NCBI GenBank assembly: GCA_016722575.1
Contig: JADKIY010000002.1
Span: 1,040,134-1,104,133, forward strand
DNA from: Elusimicrobiota bacterium
Lineage (GTDB): Bacteria > Elusimicrobiota > Elusimicrobia > FEN-1173
Reading direction: 5' to 3'
DNA length: 64,000 bases
Shown here piece by piece: positions 8,925-17,067 of the stretch. The notes below the pieces were generated by a model. The model saw only the letters and a list, made by a program, of their open reading frames with translations. It did not search any database and had not been told where the DNA came from. Each line of letters starts with the position of its first letter. Within the stretch, counting starts at the first letter, position 1. The position numbers and the translations under genes are program-made.

Positions 8925-11094
8925 GGCGACGGTCCCCGGGGTCGAAGGGCTCCTCCCGCAGCAGCGCCTCGGGCAGCCAATACTCGTTTTGCGGACGCCA
9001 GCCCACCTCGCGGGACAAATACCGGTAAAAGATCTCTTTCAAATCTCGGACGCGGGCGGTCCAGAGTCGGTTGCCCGACAAATCCCCTTGGGAGGCCGCG
9101 TCCTCTCGAAAATACTGGAATCGAACTCCGTCCGCGGCGGGGACGTACACCAACGTTTCGTCGGGCCACCGGAGCGCCCGGCGTTTGCCCACCAACACCC
9201 GGTCCACGTAAGCGGGGTCGAGCATCAACCGGCCGGGGGCGTCCCGGTCTTCCACCGTCAGCGCCTTCGCCGGCGGCAACGAAAAGGGCCCGCCCGTCAA
9301 TCCATCGGTTTCGCTGTAGGCCACGGCGGCGTCGTCCACCGCGGGGGCGCCTTCGAACACGGGGACGCCCTCCATGGCTTGCGGAACCGGGAGCCGCAAT
9401 TCGTCCAAGAGGGTCGGGGCCACGTCGTGGGCGCGCACAAACCCGGGGAGACGACGGGCGCCCGACCGGAGGTGCGGCTCCATCAGGGCGAAGGGCGCCG
9501 CGTCGAAAACGGGCCCGGCCAACGCGGCGGCCCGCTCCCGTTCCACCGGCGAGAGCGCGGCGCCGCGGGGCGACCAGACGGCCACCAGCGTGTTTTCCTC
9601 GAACCCGTCGGCCTTCAACGCGTCCGCCAGAAACCCCAGCGCGTTGTCCAGGGCGGCAAGGTTCGCGTCGTAAAGGGTTCGTTCATCAAACCGCCCCCCC
9701 GTGTCCGAGGCCCGAGAGGCGCCCCGGGCCCGGGACCGCCAGTACCGCCACGCGCGGGCGTTGACCGGCGCGGCTGTTTCCGTTAAAACAGACGCGTGCA
9801 CCACGAGGAAAAAACGGGAGTCAAACCGGTGGGCGTGCAGCCAGTCCGCCGCTTCCCCGGCCAGGAGGTCGGGGTCCGCCAAAGGACCGGACCCCCGAAG
9901 CGGTGAAAACAGCGCGCGTCCCCCGCGGCCGGACAAATAGGGCAACAGGGGGAGCGACCCTTCCAGGGCGCGTCGGACCAAGACCGATCGCGCGTTGCGC
10001 ACGGGCGCGCGCACCTCGTCGAAATCCTCCTCCAGGCGGCCGTACAAATCGCCCCCCGCGTCCGCGAGCGCCCCCGTGCGAAATTCGTTGGCGCGCAAGA
10101 CGAGCGGAAGCGCTTCGGCCCCAAGGCGAGCGTCCCCCCCCGAGGCGAAGCGGTTCCGGACCCCATGCCGAAGGGGCGTTTGGCCGGTCAGGAACGTCAT
10201 CAACGAACAGTCCGTTTCTGCGGCTGGAGGAACGCACCGCGCAAAACTTCGCCCCCGGGCCATCCATCGAACCAAACGGGGCGCCGGGCTTCCGCCGTCG
10301 GCCCGAAAAAGACGATCCGAACGAAGGCCGTCGAGAACCAACACGACGGCGTTGGGACCCGTGTTCGGGGTCAATTGCGCCACCCACACCGCGCGAAAAC
10401 CGACGGCGGAAAGCGTCAAGAACGAACCGAGGACGGCGATGGCCAAGCGGGTCGGACGGTTGAACCCCCAAAACCACATTCCCACGCGGCGAACGACGTT
10501 GAGCGCCGCGGACAAAATGCCCAGAAAGGCCCCCGCCGTGAGCGGCCACCGCAGCCAGAGCGGTCGACCGTCGGCCAGAAGAAGGAAGGCGCCGCGGGCG
10601 ATGAACCGACGCCCCTCGGCCAGATGAAGATAGAGGGCCGGGTGCCGCGCGGCGTCCCGCATCAGAACGGCCGTGTGAAAGAAAAAAACACCCAGGGCGG
10701 CAATGGCGATTTGCCGAGGGATCGTCCACCGGGCCCGCCGAAGGGGTTTCCACAGGTCCCCGATGAAATCCCAGGCGTTTCGAAACACCACCCCCCAGGT
10801 TAAACCGACGGCCAGATGAAGAAGCAACGCCACCCCTTGCCCCGCCCACGCCCACCCCGGAGCCGAGGACCGGGCCCAATGGAATATTTCCGCGTCGGCC
10901 GGGGACGGCATCGGTCCGCCGCCCCCCCCGAGACGGCCCCACAGCCACAACAAGCCAAAAAGGGCGGCACCCGTTTTGGCCTCCAGGGAGCCGACGGATT
11001 CCCGGGTGGAGTCCATGACGTCCCGGCCGCTGGAGCGGAGCCAACGGCGGACAAGGATCCATTGCCGCTGAAAAGGATTCTCGAAGACGGTCAC
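8914..11094 (-). CDS. Membrane-anchored sulfatase/alkaline-phosphatase-fold hydrolase
   Basis: I take the start at GTG 11094, whose GTGA overlaps the stop of the upstream gene by 4 nt, giving 726 aa; the longer frame upstream is Arg-rich shadow. The N-terminal third carries about five hydrophobic segments, then a sulfatase domain begins with VVLVLDGLRSDRLF (metal Asp). The active-site loop ETDCSLMTFLTG puts Thr, not Cys/Ser, at the nucleophile position. That is what phosphoryl-transferring members (LtaS/EptA type) use. Downstream are HDVAPTLLDEL and a C-terminal YxxDxxGDxxxN-like block. A periplasm-facing enzyme modifying a lipid or glycan is inferred. Confidence 0.8.
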   Translation of the reverse strand: MTVFENPFQRQWILVRRWLRSSGRDVMDSTRESVGSLEAKTGAALFGLLWLWGRLGGGGGPMPSPADAEIFHWARSSAPGWAWAGQGVALLLHLAVGLTWGVVFRNAWDFIGDLWKPLRRARWTIPRQIAIAALGVFFFHTAVLMRDAARHPALYLHLAEGRRFIARGAFLLLADGRPLWLRWPLTAGAFLGILSAALNVVRRVGMWFWGFNRPTRLAIAVLGSFLTLSAVGFRAVWVAQLTPNTGPNAVVLVLDGLRSDRLFRADGGSPAPRLVRWMARGRSFARCVPPAAETDCSLMTFLTGQTPLRHGVRNRFASGGDARLGAEALPLVLRANEFRTGALADAGGDLYGRLEEDFDEVRAPVRNARSVLVRRALEGSLPLLPYLSGRGGRALFSPLRGSGPLADPDLLAGEAADWLHAHRFDSRFFLVVHASVLTETAAPVNARAWRYWRSRARGASRASDTGGRFDERTLYDANLAALDNALGFLADALKADGFEENTLVAVWSPRGAALSPVERERAAALAGPVFDAAPFALMEPHLRSGARRLPGFVRAHDVAPTLLDELRLPVPQAMEGVPVFEGAPAVDDAAVAYSETDGLTGGPFSLPPAKALTVEDRDAPGRLMLDPAYVDRVLVGKRRALRWPDETLVYVPAADGVRFQYFREDAASQGDLSGNRLWTARVRDLKEIFYRYLSREVGWRPQNEYWLPEALLREEPFDPGDRRRGS

Positions 11095-13928
11095 GGAACG
11101 GCCACCGGGGAGGTCGAGGGCCGGGGCGCCTCGGCGGGAGGCGCAACGGCCGGGGAGGCCACCGCGGCCGCGGGCGCGGCGGCCGGAGCGGAGGGCGGCG
11201 CCAGGGGGGCGGAGCCGGACGCGGTGCCGGTGGAAGGAACCGCGACGGAGGGCGCAACGGCGGGGCGCGGAGAGACGGGAGCCGCGGGACCGGACGCCGT
11301 GCCCGTGGAGACAACCGGGACGACGGGGCCCCCCGCGCGGGCCGGAGCGGCGGGGCGCGGAGCGGTGGAAGCGGACACCGAAAGAGGATCGATGGGGCTC
11401 CCGGGAACGGGAACCGCCGAAACGGGCGGCGCGCCAAGGGGAACGGGCGCGGTCAAGGCGGGCGCGCGACCGCTCCCCACCACCCAGGAAGTCGGGAAGG
11501 GCGTCCACACCGGGGACTCCGCGAGCCGATCGGCCGCGGGTCGCCAGACTTTGGGATCGCGTTCGCGCCGCCCAAGATACGCCGTGGCTTCCGTCGCCGT
11601 GGCGGGGAGGGGCGCCCAACCGTCCATCCAAGGGAATTTAGTTCGGTCGTGCCAACCGTCGCCGGCGGACTCGAAGAGGGGCAGGTTCAACCGCGACACG
11701 CGCAGGCGCGACGCGGGGATATACCGTCCGTTCACGGTGAGATACATCATGTAGGAAGCGCCCGGCGGATCGGTTTCGAAAATCACGGCCCCCGAGGACG
11801 CCGGAACCGTGAAGGAAAATTCGGTCCGGCCGCGGGAAATCAGCGGGAGCGTGGCGTCTTCCGCCACCCGGAGGCCGTTCATGGAACAGGTGGCGGCGCC
11901 TTGGGCGCGGGCGCCGTCCGCTCCTTGGAAGGCGACCCGGATGTCCGTGGGATCGGGATCGATCTCGTCCATGGCCTGGCGAAGGCGCGCCAAGAGCGTG
12001 CGCCGGTGGACCGCCAGATTTTGCTGTTCCCCCGGATCGTTCCACAGATCAAAGACTTCCTCCCGGGGGTAATCGATCCAAAAACGGCGGGGGCGCCACC
12101 ACCGCGGGGTCGGGCCACGGTGGCGGATGTATTTGTAGTGGCCGTCGATGAGAAGCCCTTTGGCCTCCCGGCCCCGAAACGCGATGTGCACCAGGGTGTC
12201 CTCCGTGGGCGACTCCCGGCGGAAATCCAAAGCACGTCCATCGACGCCCGCCACGGGGCCCAGGCCCGCCAACGCGGCCAGCGAAGGCCCGACGTCGACC
12301 AGTTGGCCGGGCTGGGCCAACAACCGCCCGGTGGGCAGGGACGGGTGCCGAACGCACCACACCCCGCGCACTTCGCTTTCCCGCAACCCCAACCCCGGTT
12401 CCGACCAATAGGCCCATCCGCGACGTCCGCGCCCGGGCCACCGCACCGGCCGGTCGCCGGCCGGACTTCCCCCCAAAGACAATACGCTCAACACCGGGCG
12501 GTCCGGGACCACGGCCAAAAAAGTGGACAGAAACCGCCCCAAGGCGTCGTCCACGTAGGATTGCACCGCCGCTTCCCGCCAACGGGCCCAGCGGCGGTGG
12601 GACCAGGGCAGACGCTTCAGGGACAACGCCCAAAATCGAACCGGGGGCCAGCGATGGCGGGGGACGCCCCGCAAAAAAACGACCAGCAAAAACGGTCCCC
12701 GCCCTTCGTAACGGCGCGTCCATTCCAGCGCCTCCGCCGAAGCGGTCAGGGCGGCGTAACCGTCGTTGGGGACGGTGTAAATTTCGTCGAAATCATTGCC
12801 CGGCGCGCCCGCCAAGTCCGCTTCGCCGAAGGCCCCCACGGCCACCGTGCGATAGCCGTTGTCGGCAAAAGCCCGCACCCAATTCGGCGCCGGGGCCGGG
12901 GAACGCGGGGCCACGGCCGGACTCCCGACCCGGGGCGTTTGAGCGGTCAAAAGCGCGGACCAGGCGCCGACCGGCTCCACGGCGTTCGTGTAAAAACGGC
13001 GAACGCCCACGCCTTCCAGAAAAAAGTCCCGCAAGCGGGGCGGGGTTTGCTCCGAGAAGCCTTCCAAACTGATGCCGTCCCCCCGGGCGTTCTCCAGAAC
13101 GACCAAGGCCAGGGGGGCTCCGGCCGTGGGCGGTCGCCCCGCACGGCGAATCTCCGACCCCTCGGTCCGGGGGCCCCACACGCGGGGGTCCCCCCAAAAC
13201 GCCGCGGACTCTCCCGCGTCGACGCCTTCCGCCATCCCCGGTTCGACGCGGAACCGAAGTCGAACCGATCGCCGGGACCAAGCCGATAAATTGACCCGGA
13301 CCGGCCGCCAGCGTTCGTCGTGATGGGTGCTTTGGGCCAACACCCGGGAAAGGAATCCCGGAAGCCATCGGGCCAGCCGGTGGGCGGCCCGGTGGCGCCG
13401 GGGAATCAAAGCGTCGTGGAACACGGGCGTCGTGGCGCCCCGCTCGTCGATCACGTCCACGGAACACGACAAGCCGGCGCCCAGGGAGAGCAAGCCCAAT
13501 TGGAACTCCAACCAACCGTCCACCGGAATCAAGGCCGGAAATTCATACTCGCCGCTCGGGGGCGACACCAGGGCCCGGCGACGAACCGCCCCGCCCCCCC
13601 CCGCCAGCGTGACGCGGGCGGCGGGAAGCCGGGCCTCCGCGTCCCACGCCAAACGCGCGGTCGGGTGTTCGGTCAACAGCGCCCGCAGGCCGTGAAACAG
13701 CTCCTCCGGGCCGCGCCCGGCGGCGCGAAAGGACCCCGTCCCCAAACGTTGGAGGAGCGGGTCCGATTGGAAATGCGGCGTCCGGGCGCGCTCCTCGTCC
13801 GACGGGAAGGAAACTTTGCGGTCGTCCACGAGCAGAACCTGGAGGAAGTAAATCAAGGCCAGCGCGGCCCCGGCCAGCAGGGCCACGACGGCGGCGGCGA
13901 GTCCCCGTCGAACGGGGGAAGGGGGCAT
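11091..13928 (-). CDS. Sulfatase-fold protein with degenerate active site and Pro/Ala-rich tail
   Basis: This 945-aa protein has one N-terminal membrane anchor, a beta-rich region up to about residue 270, a sulfatase-fold region and a low-complexity tail. The fold is recognised from its order and late motifs (DVGPSLAALAGLGPV, DGHYKYIRHRG, EEVFDLWNDPGEQQNL). The key residues are lost, however: the metal loop reads VVLENARGDGI instead of VLxxDxLR, and the nucleophile loop EPVGAWSALLTA has no Cys/Ser/Thr in place. The last roughly 120 residues are Pro/Ala/Val/Ser-rich with a repeated STGTASG block. It is probably a non-catalytic partner of the following gene, with which it overlaps by 4 nt. It begins 3 nt after yajQ. 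Confidence 0.72.
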   Translation of the reverse strand: MPPSPVRRGLAAAVVALLAGAALALIYFLQVLLVDDRKVSFPSDEERARTPHFQSDPLLQRLGTGSFRAAGRGPEELFHGLRALLTEHPTARLAWDAEARLPAARVTLAGGGGAVRRRALVSPPSGEYEFPALIPVDGWLEFQLGLLSLGAGLSCSVDVIDERGATTPVFHDALIPRRHRAAHRLARWLPGFLSRVLAQSTHHDERWRPVRVNLSAWSRRSVRLRFRVEPGMAEGVDAGESAAFWGDPRVWGPRTEGSEIRRAGRPPTAGAPLALVVLENARGDGISLEGFSEQTPPRLRDFFLEGVGVRRFYTNAVEPVGAWSALLTAQTPRVGSPAVAPRSPAPAPNWVRAFADNGYRTVAVGAFGEADLAGAPGNDFDEIYTVPNDGYAALTASAEALEWTRRYEGRGPFLLVVFLRGVPRHRWPPVRFWALSLKRLPWSHRRWARWREAAVQSYVDDALGRFLSTFLAVVPDRPVLSVLSLGGSPAGDRPVRWPGRGRRGWAYWSEPGLGLRESEVRGVWCVRHPSLPTGRLLAQPGQLVDVGPSLAALAGLGPVAGVDGRALDFRRESPTEDTLVHIAFRGREAKGLLIDGHYKYIRHRGPTPRWWRPRRFWIDYPREEVFDLWNDPGEQQNLAVHRRTLLARLRQAMDEIDPDPTDIRVAFQGADGARAQGAATCSMNGLRVAEDATLPLISRGRTEFSFTVPASSGAVIFETDPPGASYMMYLTVNGRYIPASRLRVSRLNLPLFESAGDGWHDRTKFPWMDGWAPLPATATEATAYLGRRERDPKVWRPAADRLAESPVWTPFPTSWVVGSGRAPALTAPVPLGAPPVSAVPVPGSPIDPLSVSASTAPRPAAPARAGGPVVPVVSTGTASGPAAPVSPRPAVAPSVAVPSTGTASGSAPLAPPSAPAAAPAAAVASPAVAPPAEAPRPSTSPVAVP

Positions 13929-13931
13929 GCG

Positions 13932-14429
13932 TTAGCGGAAGTTCTTGAATTGGACGGGCGGGCCGAAATCGCCGCCCCGCAGGAGGGCCATGGCGGCCTG
14001 CAGATCGTCCTTGGATTTGCCGGTGACCCGGAGTTGCTCGCCCTGGATGGAGGCGTTCACTTTCAATTTGGCGTCTTTGAGGACCCGAACCATTTCCTTG
14101 GCTTTTTCCGAGGGGATGCCCTGGGACACTTTGGCCACTTGGCGGACGGTCCCGCCTTCGGCGGGTTCGATTTTTTGAAAATCCAAGGCTTTCAGCGAAA
14201 TGCCTTGCTTGATCATCCGGTTCTGCAAAATGTCGATGACGCCTTTGAGCTTGCCTTCGTTATCGGAAAGGATCGTGATCTTGTTCTCTTTTTTATCCAG
14301 ATCGATGCGGCTCACGCTGCCTTTGAAATCAAACCGGGTCTGCAGTTCCCGATTGGCCGTGTTGACGGCGTTGTCGGCGTTCTGCAAATCCACTTCGCTG
14401 ACGACATCGAACGAGAATTCCTGCGCCAC
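13932..14429 (-). CDS. yajQ: YajQ-family cyclic-di-GMP-binding protein
   Basis: The 165-aa protein is collinear with YajQ/UPF0234 along its full length (FSFDVVSEVDLQNADNAVNT, RFDFKGS, KQGISLKALD, VRVTGKSKDDLQ-like end). Family members bind c-di-GMP and nucleic acids and act as cytoplasmic effectors. GTG start at 14429. It sits between an EamA half-transporter and two sulfatase-fold genes, 3 nt before the latter, which suggests co-transcription with envelope genes. With the GGDEF/EAL protein at 4383 this gives two c-di-GMP-linked proteins within 10 kb. Confidence 0.93.
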   Translation of the reverse strand: MAQEFSFDVVSEVDLQNADNAVNTANRELQTRFDFKGSVSRIDLDKKENKITILSDNEGKLKGVIDILQNRMIKQGISLKALDFQKIEPAEGGTVRQVAKVSQGIPSEKAKEMVRVLKDAKLKVNASIQGEQLRVTGKSKDDLQAAMALLRGGDFGPPVQFKNFR

Positions 14430-14477
14430 GCACCCTCCCCCGCGCGGCCGCCCGTCAACGGGGGCCCGCGCTCGCGG

Positions 14478-14882
14478 TCACCGCAAAAACGCCGCGCCCA
14501 GCACCACGAGAAAAATTCCCAAACCTTTTCGAACGGTCAACGTTTCCCCGAGAAACAACACGCTCAAAACAAAAGCCACGACCGGCCACGCGCCCCCCAC
14601 GGCGGCGACGCGTCCCACGTCGCCGACTTTCAGCGCCCGGTAAAAAAACAACTGGGCGATGACGCTGGCCAACGCCCCGCCGCCCATCAAGGTCAGCCGG
14701 GTCCGCCAATCCAACGCGAGGAACCCCGTCCCCACGTCGGGACGCAAGAACAAAAGGACGGCGCCGGCCACGCCGACGCCCAAGGAACGGGCCAACACCC
14801 CGGTTTGCGGATCGGCGCCCCGCAAACCGATCTTTTCAACGAAACCCGAGACGCCCCAAACAACGGCGGCCAGGACGGCCAT
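14478..14882 (-). CDS. Half-size EamA/DMT-type transporter
   Basis: The 134-aa hydrophobic protein has four to five predicted helices and the EamA ending (GGAWPVVAFVLSVLFLGETL, RKGLGIFLVVLGA). Full DMT exporters carry two such repeats; this one has a single repeat and would act as a dimer. The substrate is unknown, and relatives export small metabolites or flip undecaprenyl-linked sugars. The ATG at 14882 follows an in-frame stop by 13 codons. It is the first gene of the minus-strand operon that continues into yajQ. Confidence 0.8.
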   Translation of the reverse strand: MAVLAAVVWGVSGFVEKIGLRGADPQTGVLARSLGVGVAGAVLLFLRPDVGTGFLALDWRTRLTLMGGGALASVIAQLFFYRALKVGDVGRVAAVGGAWPVVAFVLSVLFLGETLTVRKGLGIFLVVLGAAFLR

Positions 14883-14983
14883 TCCGAAAGCGCTCAGGCG
14901 ACGGTTCCCCCACGGTCAATGATCACCGGGGTATTTTAGGAAATAAGGGGGCGGTCTTGGCGATCCCCGGCGAATGTGAAAAA

Positions 14984-15229
14984 ATGGGCGGGATGAACGA
15001 ACCGGTGGTGGTGCGGCTGGACAAAAGCGGACGGCGGGGCAAAGCCGTGACGCTCGTGGAGCGCCTCCCCCTCCATCCGGAGGGGAAAGTGGAAATCCTG
15101 AAGGACCTCCAACGGCGCTGCGGCGCCGGCGGAACGATGAAGGCCGGCGTTGTGGAAATTCAGGGCGATCACCGGGAGCGAATTGCCGCCCATCTCGAAT
15201 CCTTGGGCCACCGGGTGCGGCGGGGTTAA
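14984..15229 (+). CDS. SUI1/YciH-family translation factor
   Basis: A small protein of about 81 aa (78 if the ATG at 14993 is used) with the SUI1/eIF1 signature: VVVRLDKSGRRGKAVTLVE, KVEILKDLQRRCGAGGTMK, VEIQGDHRERIAAHLESLG. Bacterial YciH homologues bind the small ribosomal subunit and influence initiation fidelity. It is divergent from the EamA gene. A TTG further upstream (14957) is less likely because the family begins close to the conserved beta strand. The stop codon lies inside the left arm of an inverted repeat (15226-15244). Confidence 0.88.
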   Translation: MGGMNEPVVVRLDKSGRRGKAVTLVERLPLHPEGKVEILKDLQRRCGAGGTMKAGVVEIQGDHRERIAAHLESLGHRVRRG

Positions 15230-15439
15230 CCTGGAATTCTCAGTCGCCCGCGGGATTCGCCAAAAAATACGGGCGTTTTCCCTTCACAAAAAAGGTTGTC
15301 CGTATTCCCGCTACGGCCCGCACTTTTTTGTTCGTAAAACCCCCGCTTTTTTCGTCTCGAATCAGCGGCTCTGCCGCCCCCAGTGCCACGGGCTCCGCTC
15401 GTGGCCGTTCCTCGCGCTCAACTGAGAATTTCAGGTTAA
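15226..15439. repeat. Inverted-repeat-bounded 214-bp element (MITE-like)
   Basis: Arms of 19 nt, TTAACCTGGAATTCTCAGT at 15226-15244 and its inverted partner at 15421-15439, match at 18 of 19 positions. The interior is non-coding, patchily AT-rich and holds a smaller hairpin (CCACGGGCTCCGCTCGTGG). With the terminator that follows, it accounts for most of the gene-free stretch 15230-15568. Size and terminal inverted repeats suggest a miniature transposable element; a structured RNA is an alternative. I see no clear target-site duplication. Confidence 0.5.
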
Positions 15440-15491
15440 AAAAGAACCCCGCTCCCCCCGGGAGGACAATCCTCCGAGAGGGAGCGGGATT
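15437..15491 (-). terminator. Rho-independent terminator for the 73-aa protein gene
   Basis: Read on the minus strand, a strong GC stem (CCCGCTCCC paired with GGGAGCGGG, with an inner GGAGGA/TCCTCC stem) is followed by TTCTTTTTT. It lies about 80 nt beyond the stop at 15569. Confidence 0.8.
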
Positions 15492-15568
15492 CAAGACGAC
15501 GGGAAGGGAGCGACGCCCCGCAAACCGTGTCCACGGGCTGCGACCCCTGCAACGGGGCCAATCCGCTT

Positions 15569-15790
15569 TTAACGGCGGACCATTTTCGCGCGGGAAACGT
15601 CTCCCTGCTTGTCGAGGAAGTACAGGAAGCCTTTTTCTTTCTTGATCCCCACCTTTGCGACCTTCTGGGGTTTGCCGCCTTTTTTTCCACCGCGAGCCAT
15701 CTTCGCGCGGGAAACGTCCCCTTGCTTGTCGATGAAGTAAAGGAACCCCTCTTCGCGCTTAACGCCGGCTTTCGCCACTTTTTGTGCCAT
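15569..15790 (-). CDS. 73-aa basic protein made of two near-identical repeats
   Basis: ATG 15790 is preceded by AAGGAGGTG at ideal spacing and by a plausible promoter. The protein consists of two copies of a roughly 29-residue unit, KVAKxGxKxExGFLYFxDKQ followed by GDVSRAKM, joined by the linker ARGGKKGGKPQ. It is rich in Lys/Arg and has no Cys, so it may contact nucleic acid. I do not know a named family. The well-formed promoter, ribosome site and terminator argue for a well-expressed small gene; the longer frame extending to 16399 is not the real start. Confidence 0.85.
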   Translation of the reverse strand: MAQKVAKAGVKREEGFLYFIDKQGDVSRAKMARGGKKGGKPQKVAKVGIKKEKGFLYFLDKQGDVSRAKMVRR

Positions 15791-15814
15791 GTGTTTCACC
15801 TCCTTCGTCGAGAA

Positions 15815-15843
15815 ATAATCGCTGCGTGACAAAACATTAGCAA
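15815..15843 (-). promoter_or_regulatory. Sigma-70-like promoter of the 73-aa protein gene
   Basis: On the minus strand TTGCTA (15843-15838), a 17-nt spacer and GATTAT (15820-15815) lie 25 nt before the start codon at 15790. Confidence 0.55.
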
Positions 15844-15912
15844 ATCCTCCGCGAATTGCAAGACGGTTTCCGTCGGAAACGGCGGAGTCGCCCGACGGGG
15901 CCGCGGGACGCC

Positions 15913-16155
15913 TCAGGCGGGACCGGGCTTGCCCTCGAACAGGCCCCGCTGGGGTTCCGGGGGCTGGGTGATGAGGCTTTCGCGCAACCACGCGTCGATC
16001 ACGTCCTTGGAAAATCGGTATTGCCGTCCGATCCGGGCCGCCGGAATTTTCCGCGCGCGGATGAGACCGTAAATTTTGGATTTGCCAATTCCCAGGTAGC
16101 TGGCCAGTTCCCGGATGTCCATCACTTCCCGGGTGGTGCGCGGTTCCGTCGGCAT
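15913..16155 (-). CDS. Helix-turn-helix (excisionase/MerR-type) DNA-binding protein
   Basis: This 80-aa protein carries the winged-helix DNA-binding pattern of the excisionase family: MDIRELASYLGIGKSKIYGL, then RKIPAARIGRQYRFSKDVIDAWL. Proteins of this size act as small regulators or recombination directionality factors. An internal start at 16122 would begin exactly at MDIREL and is also possible. No recombinase lies nearby, so a transcriptional role is more likely. It follows rfbD by 32 nt on the same strand. Confidence 0.8.
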   Translation of the reverse strand: MPTEPRTTREVMDIRELASYLGIGKSKIYGLIRARKIPAARIGRQYRFSKDVIDAWLRESLITQPPEPQRGLFEGKPGPA

Positions 16156-16187
16156 CGGGGTTTTTATATAAAAAGCTCCGACGGAAG

Positions 16188-17060
16188 TCAAAGCTTTTCG
16201 TGGGCAGGCGGCTCGGCGAGGTAGTCCCGGAGGGCGTCGGGCCAGGGGCGCATCGGCGGAAACCCCAGAGCGGCGGCGCGCTCGCTGGCCAGGGCCGATT
16301 GGACGGGACGGGAAAATTTGGCGGGCCATTGGTCGGACCGGAGCGGGAGAACGTCGGCGCGCACCGCCGCGGCCCGAAGGATTTCGACGGCGAATTCAAA
16401 CCAGGTGCAGGACCCTCCGTTGGAGACGTGGTAAACGCCGCCGGGAACCGCCCGCGTTACCAACGCCCAAGCGCGCTCGGCCAAATCGCGGGTGTAGGTG
16501 GGGGACATGCGCACGTCGTTGACGACCGTGAGCGGAGCGCCGGAACGCGCCCGGGCCAAAATAGACTCCACAAAATTTCCGCCCAGGCCCCGGGACCCGG
16601 CCCGGCCGAAGAGACTCGAGGACCGCACCACCCAAAAATCGGGGGACGCCGACAGAACGCCTTGTTCCCCTTCCCGTTTGGATTGGCCGTATTGGCTTAA
16701 CGGCCGGGGGACGTCGCTTTCCACGTAGGGCGCGGTTTTCGTTCCGTCGAAAACGTAGTCGGTGCTGAAATGGAGGAGGCGGGCGCCGCGGGCCCCCGCC
16801 AAGGCGGCCAGAACCCGGGGGCCTTCGGCGTTGGCCCGAAAGGCCACGGCGGGATCGATTTCGCATTGATCGGTGAGATTGAAGGCGGCCGCGTTCAAGA
16901 CGACGTCGGGCGCGTGGCGTTCCAGGAGGGGCCCCACGTCGCCGGCGTCGGCGATGTCGGCCTCGGCGCGGCCCGGGCACACCAGGTCGACGCCGGCGGG
17001 CCGGGTTTTTCGGAGGTCCGTCCCCAGCTGGCCCGCGCCGCCGAAGAGGAGAACTTTCAC
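16188..17060 (-). CDS. rfbD: dTDP-4-dehydrorhamnose reductase
   Basis: The 290-aa SDR protein matches RfbD/RmlD: LLFGGAGQLGTDL cofactor loop, VLNAAAFNLTDQCE, STDYVFDGT, the YGQSK catalytic motif near residue 128 and SPTYTRDLAE. It reduces dTDP-4-dehydrorhamnose to dTDP-L-rhamnose with NAD(P)H for surface polysaccharide. Start is GTG 17060, 7 nt after the asd stop, so the two are probably co-transcribed. The rest of the rml set is not in this window. Confidence 0.88.
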   Translation of the reverse strand: MKVLLFGGAGQLGTDLRKTRPAGVDLVCPGRAEADIADAGDVGPLLERHAPDVVLNAAAFNLTDQCEIDPAVAFRANAEGPRVLAALAGARGARLLHFSTDYVFDGTKTAPYVESDVPRPLSQYGQSKREGEQGVLSASPDFWVVRSSSLFGRAGSRGLGGNFVESILARARSGAPLTVVNDVRMSPTYTRDLAERAWALVTRAVPGGVYHVSNGGSCTWFEFAVEILRAAAVRADVLPLRSDQWPAKFSRPVQSALASERAAALGFPPMRPWPDALRDYLAEPPAHEKL

Positions 17061-17067
17061 GCGCGGG

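Noticed and set aside
8914..11631. N-terminal extension of the second sulfatase-fold gene to 11631
   Set aside because: The extra 179 residues are Arg/Ser/Gly shadow over the upstream gene's Pro/Ala tail; GTG 11094 gives the classical 4-nt overlap.
15150..15425. 91-codon plus-strand frame crossing the inverted-repeat element
   Set aside because: Overlaps the SUI1 gene in another frame, with low-complexity sequence and no ribosome site.
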